Source: Inia geoffrensis
Taxonomy: Eukaryota; Chordata; Mammalia; Artiodactyla; Iniidae
NCBI GenBank assembly: GCA_036417435.1
Contig: CM070910.1
Coordinates: 14,945,501 to 15,009,500 of the forward strand
Length of the DNA stretch: 64,000 bases
Direction: 5' to 3'
How positions within the stretch are numbered: position 1 is the first letter of the stretch; every line of letters starts with the position of its first letter. This document shows, piece after piece, positions 55,113 through 64,000 of this stretch. The notes under the pieces are model-generated. The model worked only from the letters and a program-made list of their open reading frames with translations, was not told the origin of the DNA and did not search any database. The position numbers were made by a program, and so were the translations under genes.

Positions 55113-57425
55113 CACCTGCAATCCCAGGTGAGTAAGAGCCCAGGGTGACACGGCTGTGGCAGCAGGTAGGTTGTGTGGGAGGGCAGGTGATAGAGGTGGG
55201 TGGCCCGCCCCTCGTTCCAAGGCAGAGCCAGGGTGGCCTCTGGCCCCACCTGAAGCTGAGAAAGGGGAGGTGACCCCAGTAGGACTCATTTTCTCCTGTT
55301 GGTTCAAAGGTTGGGAAACCCTGAGGCTCCTTCTTTTGGTGTTACACCCTGCTCTCCAGCCCTGGGAGGACAGGCTGGGTGATGGTAGAAACAGGAGCTT
55401 CCACTCCACTCATGCGTTTGTGGCTACTTAGCAGTGGAGCAGGCGTGTGGTAAACAGCCATTACGGGTAAAGCTGACCACGTTGTTTTTCCCAAGATCAG
55501 CACTCCATCTCCCCTCTGTTAACATAATCCATCAAAAGTTGATCTGTATTTAATTTTCCCTGGGTGGTCCTGGGTTCACATCTTGCCCTTTTGCCTCACC
55601 CTAGGAACTCGGGAACCCAATCTTTTGTTCCATCTGCTTCTAAGACAGCCCGCCTCCCGCTGCTGGCCTGGCGGTTCCAGCCTGGATTCTGTGTTTTGAA
55701 ACCTCGGCTAATGTTACAGAGAACAAGGGATCCTTACATTTCATGTGAGTATTCTGCATGTGTCCTGGCCACATTCGTGCACAATTGGTCTGCATTCATG
55801 AGAAAGCTGCAGAGCGGGGAGCCAGGCTGAAAATATGACCTCTCCCTGCTCCCACTTCTTCAAGGCTCCCCGAGACTGGAGGTTGTCCTGCTGCTTGAAA
55901 TGGAATAAGTGAACCTCATTTTGGTGCGAGCAAAGAGGTTCTGAGGGCTGGCCATCTGGGTTCACAGTGAACGGACCCTGCCCAGTTGGGGACTCTTCCC
56001 AGAGGTAGAATTACGGGGGTACGAGTGTGGGTCGAGACAAAGGGTGGCGGTAAAATCTCGGGGAAACCTGAGCTCACCGCGTTTTGAAAGAGCCTTTGCA
56101 TGCTGGAATTCTTCCCGAGGGCCCTTCTCTTTCTTCAGTAATGAGCACTGACTTCTGGCCAGCCCACCCCCTCTGAAGAATGTGTTTCTCTGGCACCTGC
56201 AAGGCGGGGCTTTCCCAGAAATGGAGAAATGTGCACAGGGCCACGTGCTCTGGGACCAGTCACAATGCACAGGGTGCACGGGAGGCCAGGGAGAGGGTCG
56301 CAGCAAGTTCAAGGGTCCTTCCTACCTGAGCATCTCAACCTGGACCCATCCTCTCACCGCACAAGGAAACATGCCGCTTTGTTACTTACCTTCTGGCACT
56401 CTCAGGCTACGGGACACTAGCTTTTGAAATTTAGCAGTCATTGGAAACGTCCTTTCATTGTCCTTCATGTCTCTGGAAGTCTGAAGTCTGTTCCTGTTGA
56501 AAATCCTAAGAAGCCTGGATCCAAATCATAAACGCAGCTTTATGCAGAATTTCTATGATGTGGGCATCTTGAATTCATTACGCCTATGGCTTTACAGGGT
56601 ATATTTAAAATGTATACACTAAAGTGAATATAAACTTTATGATTCATTTTGCCCAAGAGGGAGAAAAGGATGAGAGGAAATTAAAGTTGTGCCTTGGCAC
56701 ACTGACCGTGGTGGAGCCTCAGTCAGTGCCGTTGATGTATTTGGATTCCCGTGGTCGGGACAGCGCCACCTCTCGGGTCAGCCCTTCTTTAAGAGCGTGC
56801 TCATTTCTCTGGAGGGCCATGATCTTGTTTTCCAAGGATTTCGCTCATCAGCAGGTGAGAATCTGCTAACACGAAACTACCTCATGGCTTGGAGCAAAAT
56901 TGTTCACATTTTTCAGGTCTATGGATGAAAGGATACATCTAAAGGTCTGGGACTACCGCTCATCTGTGCGTGGGCATTTATCAATCCTGCCGGAGCCTTC
57001 CTAGAGATGGGTTCAGAGATAAACTCATACAGATATGATCATGAAATTCTAGCCTGAGAAAGCAGACTTGAAAAGCTCCGTTGAAGCAACATTGCTTTTC
57101 AGGTGAGGCAGAACTCCCTGACCTTACTAACAGAAGCTCTGATGAAATGCAGGGCAGCCCCAGGTCTCCTTGGCATTCTGTCACCTCTTAAAGTCCTTAA
57201 AGTCACTTGCAGTCCCTGAAAATGTCTGGATGAAGAAAATGTGCTGACTTAATGGATAAAATAAACCAACATATGTAAAACAATATATATAAAATATATC
57301 AACATGTGTAAAATCGATATATGTAGAAGGGCAATTGGCACATAATAAATGAAGTGTACTATTTGTTTCAAAATCTGTTTTCCAAAACAATGTGATCTGA
57401 CCTATTTATCTATCATCATCTAATG
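55113..57425. other. Longest repeat-poor stretch on the right half
   Basis: No repeat family recognised over ~2.3 kb. 55130-55430 and 56000-56350 are GC-rich. Several frames (55083-55431, 55962-56427, 56624-56928) overlap on both strands without known domains, clear splice contexts or coding bias I can judge. If this region has function it is more likely non-coding. Confidence 0.4.
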
Positions 57426-57427
57426 AG

Positions 57428-57640
57428 AGACATTGGATTTGAATCCTGGCCCTGACACTTTTTAGCCGTGTAACTTCAGGCAAGTTAAACAACTTGTGCC
57501 CTAGGTTTCTTCCTCTGCACAATAAGAAGAGCATAGTACCTTGTAACACTATTGTGAAGTTAATTGAGTGAATAGCAAAACTCTTCGAACAAAGTCAGCA
57601 CACAATAAGTGCCCATGAGGGTTAGCTGTTATAAGTATGG
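57428..57640 (+). repeat. MIR SINE
   Basis: GGATTTGAATCCTGGCCCTG, TAACTTCAGGCAAGTTAAAC and CCTCTGCACAATAAGAAG. Confidence 0.9.
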
Positions 57641-57699
57641 CATCTGGGAAGATATACACTAAAGTGTTAAAGTAGTATTTCTGAGCGGTAGAATCATGG

Positions 57700-57835
57700 A
57701 TGGATGTCTATATCATCTCCTGTTGAGTAAGTTTAAGCTTCCTCTAGGACACATTTTCTTGGCCTTCATAATCTTTGTGTGCCTAACCCTTGTGCCTCGC
57801 TGATAGTAGTCACTCAATAAATACTGAATTAGGCT
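57700..57835 (+). mobile_element. L2 3' end
   Basis: AATCTTTGTGTGCCTAACCC and GTAGTCACTCAATAAATACTG. Confidence 0.6.
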
Positions 57836-57839
57836 GTTA

Positions 57840-58780
57840 GGATCACACTGGGTAATCAGCATCTCTTCCAAATATCAATCTTCATTGTCTCATGTTTTCA
57901 TAACTATTTAGTAAGTTTCTAGAATAAATGTAGTAAAGTGAGATGAAATAAGGCTTAGTAAATACCAGTCATTGTGAATGTGTTTCTCACAAAATTGTGT
58001 GTCTTTTTCAAGACTCCTTGAGGGCTTAGATAATAGGTTCTGGACTTGCCCTCTCAAGTGGGGCCCCTCTGTAAGCCTGCACTGTGTGGTTTGCCATAAA
58101 AATAGCAAACTACTAGTTAATCATCTGCATATGTAGCCCATGAACTGGTGGCCCCGTGGGAATGGTAACTAAATGGGATTTTATGGAAGTCAGACCTCTA
58201 GATAGGCAGTGAAACTGGCAGTCAAGGAAAACATAAACAGCAAAAAGCAGGATAATGGGAACGCATATATGGTATGATTCTATATGCATGTAAAATTACA
58301 TATGTAAATTTGCATGTACATATATGTATAGACTGTCTTAAATGTAAGAGGAAGTTATCACTATGTAGTGAAGTTTGGGGTGATTTTTTTTTCTCTCTTT
58401 GTACTTTTCTAGGCAGAAAAATGTGGGCGCACATACATATGATATATGAGAAAAAATAACCACCTACTTTCAATTAGGACTGCTCTGTTCAACAGACTTC
58501 AAAAATTAACTGTAAGAAGAAAAAATTAACTAAGGATATGAAATCTGATGTCTCGTAGGGTCGCCAGACTTAGCAAATTAAAATACAGTATACTCAGTTA
58601 AATCTGAAGTTTGATAAACAATGATAAGTATATCACATGCAATTTTGGGACATCTCTTTTCTTCTACTATTCTATAGAAGAAAAGAGTCAATACTCCTAC
58701 CATTATTTACATTTCTTTTCATTCTTTTTTCTCTAAGTAGGTTTTTTTTTCATATGGCCAAAAATCATACTGTCTGTGTA
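57840..58780. other. AT-rich interval
   Basis: No element recognised. Confidence 0.4.
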
Positions 58781-58784
58781 CAGT

Positions 58785-58880
58785 TTTCATTCATTTACCA
58801 AAGTTGTATTGACTTCCTACTGTGGATCAGGCACTGTGCTAAGCACTGGGAATATCCCAGGAGTAACACACCATTGACTT
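58785..58880 (-). mobile_element. L2 3' end
   Basis: CTTCCTACTGTGGATCAGGC and ACTGTGCTAAGCACTGGGAA. Confidence 0.75.
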
Positions 58881-58954
58881 TGCTACCACTAAATATAAAA
58901 TTATTTCTAATTACATGGCTTTTATTTGAAACAATTTAAATGAGTGCATAATCT

Positions 58955-59840
58955 ACATCAGGTTGGTATATTCCATTTTACTTAACCAATTTTCTATTGT
59001 GGGTAATTTATTCATTCATTTACATATTGGCTTTTTGCTAGTGTAAATAATACTGCTCTAAATGTCTTTGTGCATCAAGCTTTTCTCAAGTTTTAGCATT
59101 ATTTGATTTTTAGGTGATATCTAAAAATATTATTTTAATTTTCGGATAGATGGAATTTCATATTAATTTTTAAAAAACGGTTAATCGACTAGAATGACAA
59201 AAATTTAAGTCTGTATGTCTTGACTACTAATATGTTTGATTATCTTTCCATATATGTGCTGACTAATTTTATTTTCTGGATTGTCTATTTATTTTTAGGG
59301 GTAACGTCTTAGTGATTTTTCTTATCTGTTTATGAACTTGTATAAAATGGCTGTTAACTTTGTGTCATATTTGCTATTTGCATTTTTCAGCCAGTTGGTG
59401 TTTTATTTTTAGTTATTGGTTTTATTTTTATTTTGGACCTAGAGCAACTTAACGTTGTACCTAGTAAAATCTTTCAGCCTTTGATTCTTTTAAACCGCTT
59501 CTCAGTATAGAATGTCATTTTGCTATCCAGATGTTTACTATCTAATTAATTCTATTTTATTATATATTATATTTTAAAATATATTAAAATCTTAAATCAT
59601 CTGGAATTTATTCTGGTGTAGACATGTAATGAATAACTAATAGTATTTTTTTCCCAAATGGCCTACCAATTATCCCCAAAGAAAACTCCATTTTTCTTTA
59701 TCTTTCCGATTGATTTTTGTGATAGCTTTTTATCGTATATTTAATTTTCTTATATAATAAAGCTTATCTCGGGACTTTACATACTATTTCTCTGATCTGT
59801 TTAGTTGAATACCATTATCACACTTTTCTACATTATAAAA
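58955..59840 (-). mobile_element. Old L1 fragment
   Basis: TTTCTATTGTGGGTAATTTA, GTGTAAATAATACTGCTC, and at the right TCTGATCTGTTTAGTTGAATA: antisense L1M-like, very AT-rich. Confidence 0.65.
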
Positions 59841-59845
59841 TCTAA

Positions 59846-60439
59846 GAGCCAGGAGATGGAAGCAAACCAAGTGTCCATCATCGGATGAATGGATAAAGAT
59901 GTGGCACATATATACAATGGAATATTACTCAGCCATAAAAAGAAATGAAATTGAGTTACTTGTAGTGAGGTGGATGGACCTACAGTCTGTCATACAGAGT
60001 GAAGTAAGTCAGAAAGAGAAAAACAAATACCATATGCTAACACATATATATGGAATCTAAGGGGAAAAAAAAAAAAGGTCATGAAGAACCTAGGGGTAAG
60101 ACGGGAATAAAGACACAGACCTACTAGAGAATGGACTTGAGGATATGGGGAGGGGGAAGGGTAAGCTGTGACAAAGTGAGAAAGTGGCATGGACATATAT
60201 ACACTACCAAACGTAAACTAGATAGCTAGTGGGAAGCAGCCACATGGCACAGGGAGATCAGCTCGGTGCTTTGTGACCACCTAGAAGGGTGGGATAGGGA
60301 AGGTGGGAGAGAGGGAGATGCAAGAGGAAAGAGATATAGGAACATATGTGTATGTATAACTGATTCACTTTGTTATAAAGCAGAAATGAACACACAGTTG
60401 TAAAGCAATTATACTCCAATAAAGATGTTAAAAAAAAAC
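59846..60439 (+). mobile_element. Young 5'-truncated L1 (3' end)
   Basis: GAGCCAGGAGATGGAAGC at its start, then AACGAAATTGAG-type ORF2 end and the full 3' UTR to CTCCAATAAAGATGTTAAAA. The family is that of the L1s at 6427 and 33989, in the opposite strand. It holds only the last ~70 codons of ORF2. A weak ATTATAAA repeat at both flanks may be the TSD. Confidence 0.9.
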
Positions 60440-60514
60440 TAATAACATTGTATTATAAAGCACTGTAGTATTAAAAGTCTATAGAATGCAAATTATTACA
60501 GCTTTACAACATAT

Positions 60515-61099
60515 ATATATATGTTTTTTAATAAATTAATTTATTTTATTTATTTATGTTTGGCTGCGTTAGGTCTTCGTTGCTGCATGCGGGCTTTCTC
60601 TAGTTGTGGTGAGCAGGGGCTACTCTTTGCTGTGGTGTGCAGGCTTCTCATTGCAGTGGCTTCTCTTGTTGCAGAGCATGGGCTCTAGGTGCGTGGGCTT
60701 CAGTCGTTGTGGCTCGTGGGCTCAGTAGTTGTGCCTTGCAGGCTCTAGAGCGCAGGCTCAGTAGTTGTGATGCACGGACTTAGTTGCTCCGCGGCATGTG
60801 GGATCTTCCCGGACCAGGGTTTGAACCCGTGTCCACTGCATTGGCAGGTGGATTCTTTTTTTTTTTGCGGTATGCGGGCCTCTCACTGTTGTGGCCTCTC
60901 CCGTTGCGGAGCACAGGCTCCGGACGCGCGAGCTCAGTGGCCATGGCTCACGGTCCCAGCTGCTCCGCGGCATGTGGGATCTTCCCGGACCGGGGCACGA
61001 ACCTGCGTCCCCTGCAATGGCAGGTGGACTCTCAACCACTGCACCACCAGGGAAACCCTGCAGGTGGATTCTTAACCAGTGCACCACCAGGGAAGTCCC
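60515..61099 (-). repeat. CHR-type SINE, long form, split by a young copy
   Basis: TSD TACAACATA and TACAATATA at 60505-60513 and 61100-61108. T/A-rich tail, GGCTGCGTTAGGTCTTCG, and after the insertion CACCACCAGGGAAGTCC. Confidence 0.92.
60858..61059 (-). repeat. CHR-type SINE, young form (Y), nested
   Basis: TSD GCAGGTGGATTCTT at 60844-60857 and 61060-61073, inside the head region of the type L SINE. Confidence 0.97.
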
Positions 61100-61109
61100 T
61101 ACAATATAC

Positions 61110-61705
61110 TTTAAAGTGTTATAGTTATTCACCAAATTTTATGCTCTTCTTTCTAAAAAAAAAGATTAAGTTCTACAAAACTTCCATTGAGATTTGAGTT
61201 GAAATAGCATGAAAGCTATACATTAATCTGATAACAAGGAACATTTCTCCACCCAGGGGCTTGGAATTTCTCCACTTATCTAATTCTACTCCTATGTGTT
61301 AACAAAATCTTATATCTCCCTCATTTTACCTTTCTCTGATGGAGGTTATACCAGGGTTTCTCCTGTCTTTCAAGACTGACTCCCCCTAGATCCACCCTGA
61401 TCTAGTCAGCTCAGCTCTGCTTTTGGCTGTTTTATATATTGTCTCTAAGTACTCTTTCAGTTAAATAAAGGGTTCTGTGTTTTAACATGATTTGAAAAAT
61501 TACTAGACTACTCAGTCTGTTAAAATTCTGAAAGTCTTGGTTCTGTTATCTTGTCAATGCCTGGTGATTTCTTGCCTCTGCCTTTGCTAGGACTGTTCTT
61601 CCCGCCTGAGGAGGACTCCCCTATGGATTTGAGCCGAGCCGTTCCTTCCAGTCCAACTCAGGCCCCACTCTTGCTACTCTCCAGGGCTGATAGGCAGTTA
61701 GTCAT
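61110..61705. other. Repeat-poor interval
   Basis: No element or gene recognised. Confidence 0.4.
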
Positions 61706-61708
61706 ATA

Positions 61709-61805
61709 CAGACAGTCCCTGACTAACGATGGCTCCACTTACCATTTTGCGACTTTACAATGATGCGAAAGCAATGCGCATAAAGTGGAAACTGTACTTT
61801 GAATT
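61709..61805. mobile_element. Left end of a pogo/Tigger-like MITE
   Basis: CAGACAGTCCCTGACTAACG, then CGACTTTACAATGATGCGAAAGC-like order and GTGGAAACTGTACTTTGAA, as in the element at 2454-2982. Preceded by TA. The rest is missing beyond the SINE. Confidence 0.7.
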
Positions 61806-62122
61806 TTTAAAAAAAACTTGTTTTTTGCTGCTTTGGGTCTTCGTTGCTGCTGCGCGCAGGCTTTCTCTAGTTGCAGTGAGCAGGGGTTACTCTTTGTTGC
61901 AGTGCATGGGCTTCTCTTTGCGGTGGCTTCGGTGGCTTCTCTTGTTGCGGAGCATGGGCTGTAGGTGCACAGGCTTCAGTAGTTGTGGCATGTGGGCTCA
62001 GTAGTTGTGGCACAGGGGCTTAGTTGCTCCACGGCATCTGGGATCTTCCCGGACCAGGATTCAAACCCGTGTCCCCTGTGTTGGCAGGCAGATTCTTAAC
62101 CACTGTGCCAGCAGGGGAGCCC
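61806..62122 (-). repeat. CHR-type SINE, long form (L)
   Basis: GCTGCTTTGGGTCTTCG to GCCAGCAGGGGAGCCC. GGTGGCTTC is doubled at about 61922-61940. Confidence 0.92.
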
Positions 62123-62124
62123 TA

Positions 62125-62888
62125 CAATTAAATTCTTATATTAGAGTGAATGAGAAGGCATGAATTTGAAGAATTGCTCACAGGACAATAAACCAGTGTA
62201 CTCTCACCTTATAGTTGTGTGAAAATCTGCTTGTGATCACACTCACACAGTCTCTAAACATTAGAAAATGTGTGAGGAATTGCCCCTTTGTGGGGAGGGG
62301 TGGCAGCTGTGGAGGCCAAAGAAGATTTTGTTTGCCTGTTTATTTATTTATGCCAACTAGGTTTTCCTCTGATTAAGACAACACAGCACAAACCAAGAGG
62401 GATTTGTGTTTTGGGGTAAAGCCAAGACATTCTGAATAAATGTTTCTTTAAGAGGAGGACTTAGCATTCTGAAACTTGGGCCAAAAATCCAAAAAAGGAG
62501 TGGAACCAAGTGCTGTGGGGCTGGAACAGGGCTGGGGCTGGAGGTTCCGCTCATAGCAAACCTCTTCTGAATGTATTTTTTCTGTTCCTGGCATAATATA
62601 CATATATCTAGGAGAAGAATCTTTCCTGAGGGTCTGCTCCATGTCAGGTACTGTCTGAAGCACTCCCTAGCCAAGCGTCAGTACACAACCTCTATTTGAT
62701 ACCTACCAGGTATAACACATTATAGGAAAAGTCTATAATCCCTCAGTCTTGCTCCTTCCTTGCTGATCCCTTCAGCCCCATTGATTTAGGCATTCATTTC
62801 CTGAGCACAGGAAAGGAAAGAGCTTGATATTTTTTGCCCCTTCTCGACCGCACAATAGCACTGAAGCATTGCAATTCTAGAGAGCAAG
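62125..62888. other. Repeat-poor interval
   Basis: No element or gene recognised. Confidence 0.4.
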
Positions 62889-63159
62889 TAGCTTCCTAGG
62901 GCTGCCAAATTAACAAACTGGATGACTTAAAATAACAGAAATTATTGTTTCACAGTTCTGAAGGTTGGAAATCTGCAGTCACAATTTTGGCTGCGTTCTC
63001 TCTGAAACCTGCAGGGGAGAATCCTTCCTTTTCTCTCCTCTACCTTCCAGGATGAACAGCCATCTTTGGCATTCCTTGGCTTGTAGATGCCTCGCTCTGC
63101 TCTCTGCCTCTGCCGTCACATGGCCATCTCCTCCCTTTGTATCTCTGTCTTGGTGTCTC

Positions 63160-63540
63160 TCTTTTTTTAAAAATTTATTTTATTTTATTTTTTAAAATTT
63201 TAGGGACTTCCCTGGTGGTCCAGTGGTTAAGAATCCACCTTCCAGTGTAGGGGACACGGGTTCGATCCCTGGTCGGGGAACTAAGATCCCACATGCCGCA
63301 GGACAACTAAACCTGCGCACTCTAGACCCCGCGTACCGCAACAAAAGATCCCATATGCCGCAACCAAGACCCGACACAGCCAAATAAATAAATATGAAAT
63401 GTTGTGTTAATTTCTGCTGTACAGCAAAGTGATTCAGTTATGCATATACATTCTTTTTCATATTCTTTTCCATTATGGTTTATCACAGGATATTGAATAT
63501 AATTCCCTGTGCTCTACAGTAGGACCTTGCTGTTTATCTC
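63160..63540 (-). mobile_element. L1 3' UTR fragment
   Basis: T-rich end 63163-63202, then past the SINE ATGTTGTGTTAATTTCTGC, TACAGCAAAGTGATTCAG, TCCCTGTGCTCTACAGTAGG. Confidence 0.82.
63203..63394 (+). repeat. CHR-type SINE, short/medium form
   Basis: GGGACTTCCCTGGTGGTCCAG start, GGTTCGATCCCTGGTCGGGG, GCACTCTAGACCCCGC, (AAAT)n tail; within the L1 3' end. Confidence 0.92.
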
Positions 63541-63709
63541 ATTTTATAAAAACGCCAGTTGTATTGGACGAAGGGCCCACTCTTACTTCACTGTGGCCTC
63601 CTTTTAACTAATTACAACTGCAATGGCCTTATTTCCAAAGAAGGTCAAATTTTGAGGTACTGGGGGTTAGGACTTGATATTTCTGGGGGACACAATTCAA
63701 CCCATAACA

Positions 63710-64000
63710 GAGACCATCACATCTCACCAATTCCTTTTACAACTGTTTGTCTCCAAGGGAAGTTAGAATCTCAGAGGTTGAGTTGGAGAGTAAACTTGTA
63801 GGAAATGGTACATTACTACTCTTGGCACTTTTGAAACCCATCTTCCTCTAGATTAGGCTGAAAGGAATTTTTGGATTATAGAGCTGAAAGAAGAATGAAC
63901 CAATTAGACTGTGAGAGGTCAGCAATCCAGTTTGGCCCCAGAAGCTCCTGGAACAAGGGGCTAGAGAGGAGCAGGGTTTCTTTCATTCTCTTCTTTGGGC
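63710..64000. other. Unrecognised end of window
   Basis: No element or gene seen. Confidence 0.4.

Larger units (their letters stand above)
62889..63709 (-). mobile_element. MaLR-like LTR, split by L1 and SINE
   Basis: Left part to ~63160: TAGCTTCCTAGGGCTGCCAA, CACAGTTCTGAAGGTTGG. Right part from ~63541: CAGTTGTATTGGACGAAGGG, GGGGTTAGGACTTGATA, CCCATAACA. Confidence 0.78.

Noticed and set aside
55083..56928. Protein-coding exons in the GC-rich repeat-poor stretch.
   Set aside because: Frames overlap on both strands, lack recognisable domains and convincing splice contexts, and are of a length expected by chance in GC-rich DNA.
2689..61059. Regularly recurring identical units that might suggest an array such as CRISPR.
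   Set aside because: The units are SINEs in both orientations with A tails and TSDs at irregular spacing in a eukaryotic genome.

Overview
The window is nuclear DNA of a cetacean, most likely a toothed whale. This rests on dense tRNA-Glu-derived CHR-type SINEs, including many near-identical copies of a young ~200 bp form, with no ruminant Bov-tA or BovB elements seen. I find no protein-coding gene, exon or functional RNA gene I can support. Nearly every open frame lies inside a SINE or L1, and the region reads as intergenic or intronic repeat-rich DNA.

I sort the CHR-type SINEs by what is visible. Type S (short, ~110-210 bp) is a tRNA-like head plus a short tail; 14 copies. Type L (~280-390 bp) has a body with repeated CAACTACTGAGC-like blocks; 12 copies. 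Type Y (~200 bp) is GC-rich, nearly uniform and usually flanked by clear target-site duplications (TSDs); 21 copies. That is 47 SINEs in 64 kb. Under them lie older layers: MIR and L2, old L1 fragments, MaLR/ERVL-like solo LTRs, hAT (MER5-like) and pogo/Tigger-like DNA transposons. There are also three younger 5'-truncated L1 3' ends, two of which keep open ORF2 C-terminal frames.

Layout: 0-5 kb is an L1 split by a TA-flanked MITE and three SINEs. 6.4-7.4 kb is a young L1 carrying a probable 3' transduction. 8.1-9.5 kb is a ~97% identical inverted repeat made from part of an old LTR. 10-16 kb has a Tigger1-like MITE and SINEs. 16-19 kb is mostly L2 and MIR. 22-26 kb has two long L1 pieces. 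26-36 kb is a stack of SINEs, L1 and LTRs in L2. 35.5-36.4 and 41.6-42.1 kb hold head-to-head LTR pairs. 45-46.4 kb has a perfect palindrome and a ~95 bp direct duplication. 46-55 kb is SINE-rich over L1 and L2. 55-57.4 kb is the longest repeat-poor stretch besides 27-29.6 kb. 58.8-64 kb returns to L1, LTR and nested SINEs.

The elements do not act together as a pathway; their nesting gives a relative order of insertion. No new enzymatic or defence system is visible. The strongest leads are the 8.1/9.2 kb inverted repeat, the L1 3' transduction, and the repeated nesting of young SINEs in the tails of older ones. Family names come from recognition by eye, without a repeat library.
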